In this document: positions 36,677 to 46,838 of the stretch, piece after piece
How the letters are laid out: every line of letters begins with the position of its first letter
How positions within the stretch are numbered: the stretch's first letter is position 1
Source: Paraburkholderia sp. CNPSo 3274
GTDB taxonomy: Bacteria > Pseudomonadota > Gammaproteobacteria > Burkholderiales > Burkholderiaceae
Assembly: GCF_024206475.1 (NCBI RefSeq)
Contig: NZ_JAMBPR010000041.1
Coordinates: forward strand, 17,474 to 81,473
DNA: 64,000 nucleotides
Direction: 5' to 3'
The notes under the pieces: model-generated
The model's database searches: none
What the model was told of the DNA's origin: nothing
What the model saw: the letters and a program-made list of their open reading frames with translations, nothing else
Position numbers and translations under genes: made by a program

Positions 36677-38347
36677 ATGAGTCAAGCGATCGAAGTCAAG
36701 GTGCCGGACATCGGCGATTACAAGGACATTCCTGTGATCGAGGTGCTGGTGAAGGCGGGCGATACCGTCGAAAAAGAGCAGTCCCTCGTCACGCTCGAGT
36801 CGGACAAGGCGACCATGGATGTGCCGAGCCCGGCGTCGGGCACGGTCAAGGAAGTGAAGGTCAAGGTCGGCGACAACGTCTCGGAAGGCTCGCTCGTGCT
36901 GGTGCTGGACGGCGCCGGCGCAGCCGCTGCGCCCGCCGCTCCCGCGCCCGCCGCGAAGGCAGAGAAGGCCGCTCCTGCCGCTGCGCCCGCGCAACCGGCT
37001 GCGCCGGCCCCCGCTGCCGCGCCCGCCGCGAGCGGCGGCGTGCAGTCGGTCAAGGTCCCCGACATCGGCGACTACAAGGACGTACCGGTCATCGAGATCG
37101 GCGTGAAGGTCGGCGACCGCGTCGAGAAGGAGCAGTCGCTCGTCACGCTCGAGTCGGACAAGGCAACCATGGACGTGCCGAGCCCCGTGGCCGGCGTCGT
37201 CAAGGCAATCCTGGTCAAGGTCGGCGATAACGTGTCGGAAGGCACCGAGATCGTCGTCGTCGAAGCGGAAGGCGCCGCGGCTCCCGCCGCCGCACCGGCT
37301 GCGAAGCACGTCGAAGAGCCGTCGGACGCACCCCAGCATGAGCCGGCCAGGCCCGCGGCCGCCGCGCCGTCGGCACTCGCGCAGGCGCCGATCATTCCGG
37401 CAGGCGAAGGCGGCACGCGCCGTCCGAGCCACGCCTCGCCGTCCGTGCGCAAGTTCGCGCGCGAACTCGGCGTGGACGTTGGGCGCGTTGCAGGTACGGG
37501 TCCGAAGGGCCGCATCACCCAGGACGACGTCACCGCGTTCGTGAAGGGCGTGATGACGGGCGCGCTCGCAGCGCCGGCCGGCGCCGCAGCCGCACCGGCT
37601 GCGGGCGGCGCGGGCCTGAATCTGCTGCCCTGGCCGAAGGTCGATTTCACGAAGTTCGGCCCGATCGATACGCAGCCGCTTTCGCGCATCAAGAAGATTT
37701 CCGGCGCGAACCTGCACCGCAACTGGGTCATGATCCCGCACGTCACGAATAACGACGAAGCGGATATCACCGACCTCGAAGCGCTGCGCGTGCAGCTGAA
37801 CAAGGAAAACGAGAAGGCGGGCGTGAAGTTCACGATGCTCGCGTTCGTCATCAAGGCCTGCGTCGCGGCGCTCAAGAAGTTCCCGGCGTTCAATGCGAGC
37901 CTCGACGGGGACAATCTCGTCTTCAAGCAGTACTACCACATCGGTTTTGCCGCCGACACGCCGAACGGCCTCGTCGTCCCGGTGATCCGCGACGCGGACA
38001 AGAAGGGTCTCGTCGACATCGCCAGGGAAATGGCCGAGCTCTCGAAGCTCGCGCGCGACGGCAAGCTCAAGCCGGACCAGATGCAAGGCGGCTGCTTCTC
38101 GATCTCGTCGCTCGGCGGCATCGGCGGCACGCATTTCACGCCGATCATCAACGCACCGGAAGTGGCGATCCTCGGCCTGTCGAAGAGCGCGATGAAGCCG
38201 GTGTGGGATGGCAAGCAGTTCGTGCCGCGCCTCACGCTGCCGCTGTCGCTCTCGTACGATCACCGCGTGATCGACGGTGCGGCTGCCGCGCGCTTCAACG
38301 CGTACCTCACTTCGATCCTCGGCGATTTCCGCCGCGTGATTCTGTAA
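36677..38347 (+). CDS. aceF: Dihydrolipoyllysine-residue acetyltransferase (PDH E2)
   Basis: 556 residues. Two lipoyl domains carry the lipoylated Lys44 and Lys162, each in ESDKATMDVPSP, joined by Ala/Pro-rich flexible linkers. A peripheral-subunit-binding domain (SPSVRKFARELGVDVGRVAGTGPKGRI) and the catalytic domain with DHRVIDG (His529, Asp533) follow. It forms the core of the pyruvate dehydrogenase complex and makes acetyl-CoA. The chosen ATG starts the first lipoyl domain directly; upstream in-frame codons are not conserved. Confidence 0.97.
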   Translation: MSQAIEVKVPDIGDYKDIPVIEVLVKAGDTVEKEQSLVTLESDKATMDVPSPASGTVKEVKVKVGDNVSEGSLVLVLDGAGAAAAPAAPAPAAKAEKAAPAAAPAQPAAPAPAAAPAASGGVQSVKVPDIGDYKDVPVIEIGVKVGDRVEKEQSLVTLESDKATMDVPSPVAGVVKAILVKVGDNVSEGTEIVVVEAEGAAAPAAAPAAKHVEEPSDAPQHEPARPAAAAPSALAQAPIIPAGEGGTRRPSHASPSVRKFARELGVDVGRVAGTGPKGRITQDDVTAFVKGVMTGALAAPAGAAAAPAAGGAGLNLLPWPKVDFTKFGPIDTQPLSRIKKISGANLHRNWVMIPHVTNNDEADITDLEALRVQLNKENEKAGVKFTMLAFVIKACVAALKKFPAFNASLDGDNLVFKQYYHIGFAADTPNGLVVPVIRDADKKGLVDIAREMAELSKLARDGKLKPDQMQGGCFSISSLGGIGGTHFTPIINAPEVAILGLSKSAMKPVWDGKQFVPRLTLPLSLSYDHRVIDGAAAARFNAYLTSILGDFRRVIL

Positions 38348-38442
38348 AACCGATTTGACCGGCTTGCGCCGCCGCGCCGCACGTCCATGACGTGTGCGCA
38401 GCGGCAGACGCGGCCGGTCATCCTTTAGGGGTAGGGGACACC

Positions 38443-40209
<1,767 letters not shown>

Positions 40210-40218
40210 ATTCGTGCC

Positions 40219-40284
40219 GCGCCGCTCGTTGCGGCGCGCATGAAGAAACGGCGCACTCCGTGAGGGGTGCGCCGTTTGCTTTTG
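40219..40284 (+). terminator. Tandem hairpins ending the PDH operon
   Basis: First hairpin GCGCCGC/GCGGCGC (40219-40225, 40231-40237). Second, an 11-bp stem AAACGGCGCAC/GTGCGCCGTTT (40246-40256, 40267-40277) followed by GCTTTTGG. The second resembles a Rho-independent terminator. Confidence 0.75.
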
Positions 40285-40441
40285 GGTTCTGCGGTAGGTG
40301 CTGCGAGAGGCGCCGGAGCGTAAAAAAAGATTCCCGGTTGGTGACCGGGCAAGTGACATGCCGGGCGGCATGCCAGAGCGTTCAGGTCCGGCGCCCGGTG
40401 CGCCGCTGCTTCAGCGCACGCACCGGTTCAATCTACAACGT

Positions 40442-41014
40442 TTAGACAGGCTTCTTGACCGAAGCGGCAGCCGAGCGCGACGCCTGGGCGGCAGCCTTGC
40501 TCGCAGCAGCGGTGGCGGCGTTGAAGTTGCTTTCCGCCATTTCCACGGCTTGCTTCGTAGCCTTGTGGACCGTTTCGTAGGTCGTGTTCGCGGCGTTGAT
40601 GGCCGACTTGATCACGGCGACTGCGGTTTCCGAGCCAGCCGGCGCATTCTTCGCGACGTTGTCGACGAGCGATTGAACCTTGCGGTTCTGCTCTTCGTAA
40701 TGAGCTTCGGCAACCTTCGCGAACTCAGCCTGGGTGGCCGAGGTGATTTCATACACATGGCGGCCATACGACAGCAGCTTTTCGGTCAGCGGCTGCGCAT
40801 AGCTCGTTTGCAGGGCCAGAAATTCCTGCGCGTCCTTCACCGACAGTGCGCGCTGGGCGTGTTCCTGCGATTCCGCCAGATTCGAGCGGACGGCCTGAAG
40901 GTTCAATTCGACGAGCTTTTCCACGCCTTCGAATGCCTTGTTCGTGAGGCCAAACAGGGTTTCAAAGTTGGCTTTCTGGGCAGCGGCGAATTGCTCAGGG
41001 GTCAGCAGACTCAT
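40442..41014 (-). CDS. phaP: Phasin (PHB granule-associated protein)
   Basis: 190 residues beginning MSLLTPEQFAAAQKANFETLFGLTNKAFEGVEKLVELNLQ (here split for brevity: the phasin_2 signature lies in residues 1-60). The protein is helical, Ala-rich and amphipathic, with a Lys/Ala-rich C-terminus (SAAASVKKPV). Phasins coat polyhydroxybutyrate granules and set their size and number, so the host is a PHB producer. AGGAG precedes the ATG at 41014. Its promoter is bracketed by two copies of a 9-bp dyad, consistent with repression by PhaR. Confidence 0.95.
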   Translation of the reverse strand: MSLLTPEQFAAAQKANFETLFGLTNKAFEGVEKLVELNLQAVRSNLAESQEHAQRALSVKDAQEFLALQTSYAQPLTEKLLSYGRHVYEITSATQAEFAKVAEAHYEEQNRKVQSLVDNVAKNAPAGSETAVAVIKSAINAANTTYETVHKATKQAVEMAESNFNAATAAASKAAAQASRSAAASVKKPV

Positions 41015-41095
41015 GTTTACGCTCCTGGATGTCGGCGGCCTTCGTGGGTCGCCTGAAGTAAGTGGCACGGCGCTGGTGCTCTGTCGCTCGCTTTG

Positions 41096-41162
41096 TGCGT
41101 CGCAACATTGACTCGATTTTAGGACGCCCTAGAAGAAAGTCAAGGCTTTTTGGTGCGTCGCA
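41096..41162 (-). promoter_or_regulatory. phaP promoter flanked by repeated TGCGTCGCA operators
   Basis: Minus-strand -35 TTGACT (41143-41138), 16-nt spacer, -10 TAAAAT (41121-41116). The dyad TGCGTCGCA occurs at 41154-41162, just upstream of the -35, and again at 41096-41104, just past the start point, 58 bp apart. PhaR of Ralstonia binds two places in the phaP1 promoter in a similar arrangement; that these are PhaR sites is an inference. Confidence 0.7.
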
Positions 41163-41739
41163 CAATGTCGATAATTTATTATTAAACAATCACTTATGTC
41201 CCACGCATGGCGCAACCGCGACGACCGCGACAACCGCGCCAATGCCCTGTTGTGCGGGGCTCGCGGCGAGTTGAAAGGGGCGGCGACCCGGGCGGGGCAA
41301 GCGCGCAAACGCGGCTTCTGGCAAGATGCGGCATAGATCGCATGAACGCGTCTATGGGATTTAACCTGGGCGCGTCCACCGAATTCCTACATGGAACGTT
41401 AGTGATCTATTGCGGTCGAACGCGCGTCGCGCGGCACGGCGGCACTGGTGGTCAGACAAATCTCACCCGTATTTTCCTCAGTTCAAGTTTCCTGCGACGA
41501 ACGCCGTTAACGCAGCAAGCGCATTTTGCGTGTGCCGCAAACGTTGTCAGCAAGCGGCGTCGCGGCGAGAGGAGCGGCTTGGCAATTGTCTGACTCCATC
41601 GAATGCGGGAAGTGCATTGGCCAGCTCAATCGGAGGTCATACTTCGGTTTAATGAGCGCCGATAAGTGCTTCAATTTGCGAATTTTTCGTGGTTTTACTA
41701 CACTTGGCGAACGATCCCGCCGCTCCATCAAGAACACCA
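41163..41739. other. Intergenic region between phaP and the PBP7-like gene
   Basis: About 575 bases without a supported gene. Short frames on either strand have no ribosome site or family resemblance. The right end carries a plausible sigma-70 promoter for the next gene: TTGCGA (41676-41681), 17-nt spacer, TACACT (41699-41704), 35 nt before the ATG. Nothing else stands out. Confidence 0.6.
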
Positions 41740-42924
41740 ATGAAATCCGACAAGCTCCTGTCGTTCTCACTGATGCCGTCGTCGGTTATCAGCACCGCGT
41801 TGTCGGTTGCTGTTTCCGTCGCGATCAGTGCGACGCTCCTGGCGCCTGAGGGCGCCTTTGCTGCGTCGCAAGACGCTGCGCCGGCCAAAACGGCCAAGGC
41901 GAAAAAAGCCACCAGGAAGGTTGCGCAGGCCGAGCCGGAAACGGCAAAGGCCACCAAGAAGGCGGGCGTAGCCCGTACCGTCGCCGCAAAGGACGACGAT
42001 GCGCGTCCGGTGGCCAAAAAACGCCGCGTCAGTTATACGATGAACGGCCGCCATCATTCGGCGATGCGCCGTGTCGCGTTCGAACCGCGCCAGCCGACCG
42101 TTGGTCAGGCGTTCGGTCTGCACGAGACGCCCGACTCGCTGATGCTGCGCTCGGGCGTCGCCTACGTGGTCGACCAGAACACGCTCGAGCCACTGTTCGA
42201 CAAGAACTCGCACGCCGTGGTGCCGATCGCCTCGATCTCGAAGCTCATGACCGCGATGGTCGTGCTCGACTCGAAGGAGTCGCTCGCGGAGCAAATCGAA
42301 GTCACGGACGAAGACCGCGACTACGAGAAGAACACGGGCTCGCGTCTTTCGGTGGGCTCGGTGCTCTCGCGCGAGGACATGCTGCACATCGCGCTGATGG
42401 CGTCGGAAAACCGCGCGGCGGCGGCGCTCTCGCGCTATTACCCGGGCGGCCGGCCGGCGTTCATCGCGGCGATGAACGCGAAGGCGAAGCAACTCGGCAT
42501 GACCGATACGCACTTCGAGAATTCCACGGGGCTCACGAGCCACAACGTCTCGACCGCGCGTGACCTCGTGAAGATGGTGAACGCGGCGTACCAGTACCCG
42601 ATGATTCGCCAGTTCTCGACCGACCGCAGCTACGACGTGTTCACGGGCAAGCGCAATCTCGCCTACAACAGCACGAATGCGCTGGTCCGCAATGCGTCAT
42701 GGGACATCGGCCTGCAAAAGACGGGCTTCATCAACGAAGCGGGTGAGTGCCTCGTCATGCAGACGACGATTCACAATCGTCCGGTGATCATGGTATTGCT
42801 CGATTCGAGCGGCAAGTACTCGCGCTTCGCGGATGCAACGCGCGTGCGCACGTGGCTCGACAATGGCGGCGCCGACCAGCAGCCGCGCATTACGAGCGCC
42901 GATGCAGGCGGCGCGGGTACCTGA
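41740..42924 (+). CDS. pbpG: D-alanyl-D-alanine endopeptidase, PBP7-like (S11 peptidase)
   Basis: 394 residues. An N-terminal signal segment (about 10-40, cleavage near GAFA|AS) and a Lys/Ala-rich linker (about 40-90) precede a penicillin-binding S11 domain with SISK (Ser165, Lys168), SEN and KTG (QKTGFINEAG). Such enzymes cut peptide cross-links in the murein sacculus in the periplasm. The linker is longer than in E. coli PbpG. The start is taken as ATG 41740; a GTG 17 codons upstream lies inside the promoter region. Confidence 0.9.
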   Translation: MKSDKLLSFSLMPSSVISTALSVAVSVAISATLLAPEGAFAASQDAAPAKTAKAKKATRKVAQAEPETAKATKKAGVARTVAAKDDDARPVAKKRRVSYTMNGRHHSAMRRVAFEPRQPTVGQAFGLHETPDSLMLRSGVAYVVDQNTLEPLFDKNSHAVVPIASISKLMTAMVVLDSKESLAEQIEVTDEDRDYEKNTGSRLSVGSVLSREDMLHIALMASENRAAAALSRYYPGGRPAFIAAMNAKAKQLGMTDTHFENSTGLTSHNVSTARDLVKMVNAAYQYPMIRQFSTDRSYDVFTGKRNLAYNSTNALVRNASWDIGLQKTGFINEAGECLVMQTTIHNRPVIMVLLDSSGKYSRFADATRVRTWLDNGGADQQPRITSADAGGAGT

Positions 42925-42950
42925 TCTCCGCCTTTTCGGATTTACCCGGC

Positions 42951-42984
42951 AAACGCCCCGCAACTGCGGGGCGTTTTGTTTTCA
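42951..42984 (+). terminator. Terminator after the PBP7-like gene
   Basis: AACGCCCCGC / GCGGGGCGTT (42952-42961, 42966-42975) with an AACT loop, followed by TTTTGTTTTC. Confidence 0.93.
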
Positions 42985-43032
42985 GGCGCGTGCCGTTCGT
43001 GCTGTGACGATCGGTGTGACGCAGGCGGCGAG

Positions 43033-43061
43033 CAAAAAAAAGCGGAGGGCACGCCTCCGCT
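43033..43061 (-). terminator. Terminator after the IclR-type gene
   Basis: AGCGGAGG / CCTCCGCT around 43041-43061, followed on the minus strand by eight T residues. It is correctly oriented for the IclR-family gene. Confidence 0.92.
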
Positions 43062-43087
43062 CTTCCTGATTCTGCTTCGCCCTGACT

Positions 43088-43888
43088 TCAGGCGGGCTGC
43101 ACGTTGCCTTCAGCGGGCTCCGAGTGATAGCCCAGCGACTCCGAAATCGTGAGCGCCGTCTTGCTCAACTGGCCGAGCCAAGAATCCTGCAGGCGGTCCG
43201 CGGGCGCCGAGAGCGAAAGGCCCGCCACCAGCTTGCCGGTGTCGTCGTAGATGCCGGCGGCGATGCAGCGTACGCCCAGTTCGAGCTCTTCGTTGTCACG
43301 TGCGCAGAATTGCTGGCGTACGTGAGCGAGTTCGCGCTCGAGGCGTCCGAGGTCGGTAATGCTGTTGCGCGTGTGGCCTGAAAGGCCGGTGCGCGTGGCG
43401 TAGGCGCGCACGCGGTTCGCTTCGTCGGCGGCGAGAAAGAGCTTGCCGACCGAAGTAAGGTGCAGCGGAGCCCGGCCGCCAATGGCGCGCACCACCTGCA
43501 TGCCCGAGCGCTCCGAATAGGCGCGTTCGATATAGACGATTTCGTCGCCCTGGCGCACGGAGAGGTTGACGGTCTGGCCCGTGAGACGATGCAGTTCGCG
43601 CATTGGCGTGAGTGCCGCGTCACGCACCGAAAGCCGCGCTTTCACGAGGTTGCCGAGTTCGAGCAACCGCATGCCAAGCCGGTAGGTGCCGGGATCGGAG
43701 CGGTCGACGAGACGGCAACTCACCATATCGTTCAGGATGCGGTGCGCGGTCGAAGGATGCAGTTCGGTGCGCAGCGCAAGCTCCTTCAGGCTGACAGGGT
43801 CGCTGTGCGCGGCCAGCGCATCCAGCAGGCGCATCATGCGCTCGATAACCTGAATCGAGGTCTTCGGATCTGGATGGGTGTCGCTCAT
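43088..43888 (-). CDS. IclR-family transcriptional regulator
   Basis: 266 residues from ATG 43888. A winged helix (SIQVIERMMRLLDALAAHSDPVSLKELALRTELHPSTAHR region, about 15-75) is followed by the IclR effector domain (LHLTSVGKLFLAA; GVRCIAAGIYDDTGKLVAGLS). An upstream in-frame ATG (43927) overlaps a TACAAT -10 (43926-43931, minus strand) and so is unlikely. ATTGT is repeated 12 bp apart at 43926 and 43938 and may be part of an operator. It is divergent from lutAB and is the obvious candidate to control lactate-oxidation genes, though this is inferred from position. Confidence 0.88.
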   Translation of the reverse strand: MSDTHPDPKTSIQVIERMMRLLDALAAHSDPVSLKELALRTELHPSTAHRILNDMVSCRLVDRSDPGTYRLGMRLLELGNLVKARLSVRDAALTPMRELHRLTGQTVNLSVRQGDEIVYIERAYSERSGMQVVRAIGGRAPLHLTSVGKLFLAADEANRVRAYATRTGLSGHTRNSITDLGRLERELAHVRQQFCARDNEELELGVRCIAAGIYDDTGKLVAGLSLSAPADRLQDSWLGQLSKTALTISESLGYHSEPAEGNVQPA

Positions 43889-44022
43889 GAGTTCAGATTC
43901 GGTTGACACTTGAGGCGAAAAATCCATTGTATCTCGTATTGTGAAAAAAGTAAGCGCCAGGACGGAGACTCGCGCTGCGCTGCGGCATCGCGCGCAACCG
44001 GTGAGGGTGAAGCAGACCGGCG

Positions 44023-44051
44023 TTGGTCACGGCGGCGAAACAGCGGATAAT
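44023..44051 (+). promoter_or_regulatory. Promoter of lutAB
   Basis: TTGGTC (44023-44028), 17-nt spacer, GATAAT (44046-44051), 27 nt above the lutA ATG. Confidence 0.7.
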
Positions 44052-44078
44052 CGGGGACGGTTTTAACGAGGAGTCCCC

Positions 44079-44801
44079 ATGCGAGTCGGTTTGTTCGTCA
44101 CGTGCCTCATCGACACGATGCGTCCGGAAATTGGCTTTTCGACGCTCAAATTGCTCGAAGAGGCGGGCTATGAAGTCGTCGTGCCGCCTGCGCAAACCTG
44201 CTGCGGCCAGCCGGCCTACAACTCCGGCGAGCGCGCCATCGCACGTGATCTCGCGGAAAAGACGCTGCGCGAATTCGAGCAGTTCGACTATCTCGTCGTC
44301 CCTTCGGGTTCTTGCGGTGGCATGATCCGCGTGCACTATGGCGATCTGTTTCGCGACGATCCGGAATTGATGGCGCGCTACGGCAAGTTGCGCGAGCGCG
44401 TCTACGAACTCACGGATTTCCTCGTGAACGTCGCCAAGGTCACGCTGCCGCAAGGGGAGTTCAGCGGGCCGGTGACTTATCACGACTCGTGTTCGGGCCT
44501 ACGTGAGCTTGGGGTCAAGGCGCAGCCGCGCGCGTTGCTCGCCCAGCTCGGCGTCGAAGTGCGCGAGATGAAGGACTGCGAGCATTGCTGCGGCTTCGGC
44601 GGCACCTTTGCGGTGAAGTACGGGGACATCTCGACGGCCATTGCGGATGAAAAATGCGCGAATGTCCAGGCGAGCGGCACGGGCGCGGTGGTGCTCGGCG
44701 ACCTCGGCTGCATGTTGAATATCGAAGGGCGTTTGCGCCGCACCGGCGACACCACCACGCGCGTGCTGCACATTGCGCAAGTGCTGGCCGGCGACGTGTG
44801 A
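44079..44801 (+). CDS. lutA: L-lactate utilisation Fe-S protein LutA (YkgE-like)
   Basis: 240 residues with two CCG-type cysteine domains: PPAQTCCGQPAYNSG with PSGSCGGM, and HDSCSGLRELG with CEHCCGFGGTFAVKYG. This is the LutA/YkgE (glycolate-oxidase GlcF-like) fold that binds an [Fe-S] or heterodisulfide-type site. With LutB and LutC it forms a membrane-associated L-lactate dehydrogenase. GAGGAG precedes the ATG. It is co-oriented with lutB, 102 bp downstream. Confidence 0.93.
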   Translation: MRVGLFVTCLIDTMRPEIGFSTLKLLEEAGYEVVVPPAQTCCGQPAYNSGERAIARDLAEKTLREFEQFDYLVVPSGSCGGMIRVHYGDLFRDDPELMARYGKLRERVYELTDFLVNVAKVTLPQGEFSGPVTYHDSCSGLRELGVKAQPRALLAQLGVEVREMKDCEHCCGFGGTFAVKYGDISTAIADEKCANVQASGTGAVVLGDLGCMLNIEGRLRRTGDTTTRVLHIAQVLAGDV

Positions 44802-44903
44802 TGCGCCGCCGGCTGCCGTCGCACGGCTCGCGCGGAACGTGCGAATAGCGCTAGACCTCGACCCCAGACCTCGCCGAACACCGCTCAACATCGCCCTCAC
44901 GCC

Positions 44904-46340
44904 ATGCAAGTCCAATCGATGCAGTTCAAGGCGCGCGCCGGTCAGAAGCTGGCCGATCAGCGTCTGCAGCACAACCTCAAGAAGCTTTCGACCAAGTTCG
45001 TCTCGGCGCGCGCCGAGGCGATCACCGCGATCGATTTCTCCGCCACGCGCGCGGCGCTCAAGGCGCGCCGCAACCGCGCGCTCGAAAATCTCGACGTCTG
45101 GCTCGAGCAGTTCGAGACCGAGGCGACGCGGCGTGGTGTGACCGTGCTCTACGCGGAAACGGCGCAAGACGCGGCGAAGCTGGTCGCGGACATCGCGCGG
45201 CGCCACGACGTGCACAAGGTCATCAAGACCAAGTCGATGGTCTCGGAGGAGATGCGGCTCAATACGGTGCTCGCGGAAATGGGCGTGCAGTCCATCGAGA
45301 CCGATCTGGGCGAGTACATCCTGCAGATCAACGACAACGAGCCGCCGAGCCACATCATTGCGCCCGTCGTCCACAAAGACAAAGACGAGATCGCCGATCT
45401 CTTCGCGCGGACGCACCACAAGCCGCGGTTGACCGAAATCCCCGACATGACCCGCGAGGCGCGCGAAGTCCTGCGCCCGCACTTTCTGTCGGCGGACATG
45501 GGCGTGACGGGCGGCAACTTCCTCGTCGCGGAAACGGGCTCGGTCGTGCTGGTGACCAACGAGGGGAACGAGGGCATGTGCACCGTGATGCCGCGCGTGC
45601 ATGTGGCGGTGACGGGCATCGAGAAGGTGCTGCCTACGCTCGAAGACCTCGCCACCGCCATGCGTCTGTTGCCGCGTTCGGCAACGGGGCAGGCCACGTC
45701 GAACTACTTCTCGGTTCTCACGGGCCCGCGCGGACCCGAGGACCAGGACGGCCCCGAGCACATGTACGTCGTGCTCGTGGACGGCGGCCGCACTGGCCTG
45801 ATCGGCGGCGAATTCCAGGAGATGCTGCGCTGCATCCGTTGCGGGGCGTGCATGAACCACTGCCCGGTCTATCAGAAGGTGGGCGGTCACGCGTACGGCT
45901 GGGTCTACCCGGGGCCAATGGGCTCCGTGCTCACGCCAAGCTACGTCGGTATCGAAAAGACGCTCGATCTTCCGCAGGCCGCTACGCTCTGCGGCGAGTG
46001 CAATAGCGTCTGCCCGGTGGGCATTCCGCTTTCGGACTTGCTGCGCAAACTGCGCGAGAAGCAGACGGAGCGGCATCTGCGCCCGTTGCGCGAGCGCGCG
46101 GCGCTCGCAGCGTGGGGCTGGCTCGCGCTTCACCCAACGGCCTACGCGCTGCTCACCAAACTCGGCGTGCGGATACTCGAGCGCATGGGCGGGCAGACCC
46201 GGCTCATTCGCAGGCTGCCATTCGCGCGCGGCTGGACCAACGGGCGCGATATGCCCGCGCCAGTCGGTCGCACGTTTCGCGAGTTGTACGCGGCGCGGCA
46301 CACGCATCTGGACACGACAAAGCGCTCTGAACCGGCCTGA
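44904..46340 (+). CDS. lutB: L-lactate utilisation Fe-S protein LutB (YkgF-like)
   Basis: 478 residues. An N-terminal LUD domain (about 60-300; SMVSEEMRLNTVLAEMGV, GGNFLVAETGSVVLVTNEGN) precedes two [4Fe-4S] motifs, CIRCGACMNHCPVY and CGECNSVCPVG, and a C-terminal LutB helix-rich region. It should carry electrons from L-lactate within the LutABC complex. No LutC-encoding gene follows: the next frame is an unrelated 76-residue protein. No strong Shine-Dalgarno was found upstream of the ATG. Confidence 0.93.
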   Translation: MQVQSMQFKARAGQKLADQRLQHNLKKLSTKFVSARAEAITAIDFSATRAALKARRNRALENLDVWLEQFETEATRRGVTVLYAETAQDAAKLVADIARRHDVHKVIKTKSMVSEEMRLNTVLAEMGVQSIETDLGEYILQINDNEPPSHIIAPVVHKDKDEIADLFARTHHKPRLTEIPDMTREAREVLRPHFLSADMGVTGGNFLVAETGSVVLVTNEGNEGMCTVMPRVHVAVTGIEKVLPTLEDLATAMRLLPRSATGQATSNYFSVLTGPRGPEDQDGPEHMYVVLVDGGRTGLIGGEFQEMLRCIRCGACMNHCPVYQKVGGHAYGWVYPGPMGSVLTPSYVGIEKTLDLPQAATLCGECNSVCPVGIPLSDLLRKLREKQTERHLRPLRERAALAAWGWLALHPTAYALLTKLGVRILERMGGQTRLIRRLPFARGWTNGRDMPAPVGRTFRELYAARHTHLDTTKRSEPA

Positions 46341-46426
46341 CGTGCGCGCATCCGTCAAGTCCAGGTCGCCGACTATTTAAGCTGGCGCAACAGTGTATTC
46401 GTCCGGACCGGGTTTTTCCTGATTGC

Positions 46427-46494
46427 GACTCTCTATATCATCTCGACTGGCGATAGTGCGTCCGCACCTGTCGCTTCACAGTCGATAGAGAGTC
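46427..46494 (+). promoter_or_regulatory. Long hairpin enclosing the ribosome site of a small gene
   Basis: Outer stem GACTCTCTAT/ATAGAGAGTC (46427-46436, 46485-46494), middle stem CGACTG/CAGTCG (46444-46449, 46479-46484), then GCGA/TCGC (46450-46453, 46471-46474) and apical GTGCG/CGCAC (46456-46460, 46463-46467). The only Shine-Dalgarno candidate, GAGAG at 46488-46492, is inside the outer stem, 7 nt before the ATG. It looks like a cis-acting translation switch; as DNA it could instead be a complex operator. Confidence 0.6.
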
Positions 46495-46499
46495 ACATC

Positions 46500-46730
46500 A
46501 TGAGAAAGAAAATAACGGTGTACTGGCCGCTGGCGTTGATCCTGCCGCTCGCGGTGATCGCATGGGTCCATGCATGGAAGACCGCCGAGCAGCAAATGCC
46601 GCTCGCCGCCGATCAGGTCACGGCAGAACTCGCGCGCGCCGTGTCGTATGGCCTCGTGGGCAGCGAAGGCAAGACGCCGGTGAAGGCGATGAACGGCATC
46701 GCGACGCTGCCGCGGTCGAACGCGATCTGA
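46500..46730 (+). CDS. Small single-pass membrane protein of unknown function
   Basis: 76 residues: MRKKITVYWPLALILPLAVIA begins with a positively charged tip and one hydrophobic segment (about 8-24), then a polar domain with AADQVTAELARAVSYGLVGSEG. It may be an uncleaved anchor or a signal peptide with the rest in the periplasm. I do not recognise a family. The gene is monocistronic in appearance and its ribosome site lies in a long hairpin. The reading frame is supported by its composition and by that leader, not by homology. Confidence 0.55.
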   Translation: MRKKITVYWPLALILPLAVIAWVHAWKTAEQQMPLAADQVTAELARAVSYGLVGSEGKTPVKAMNGIATLPRSNAI

Positions 46731-46780
46731 TGATCGCGCTGGCGCCAACGCGCCGCGCAGCACGCGCCTCGTGCGCTTTG

Positions 46781-46786
46781 TATAAT
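46781..46786 (+). promoter_or_regulatory. -10 element upstream of the tyrosine phosphatase gene
   Basis: A perfect TATAAT 52 nt before the ATG; no clear -35 at standard distance. Confidence 0.5.
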
Positions 46787-46838
46787 TTGAGATTCGCCGC
46801 CGCGCGCTGAACGCGTTCCGCTACTCCAGCCCCCACGA

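Noticed and set aside
41507..41770. An 87-codon minus-strand frame before the PBP7-like gene
   Set aside because: No ribosome site, no recognisable family, and it overlaps the promoter and signal peptide of the next gene.
46341..46426. Terminator of lutAB in the gap before the small gene
   Set aside because: No GC stem followed by a T-run was found there; the hairpin at 46427 has no T-run and abuts the next start codon.
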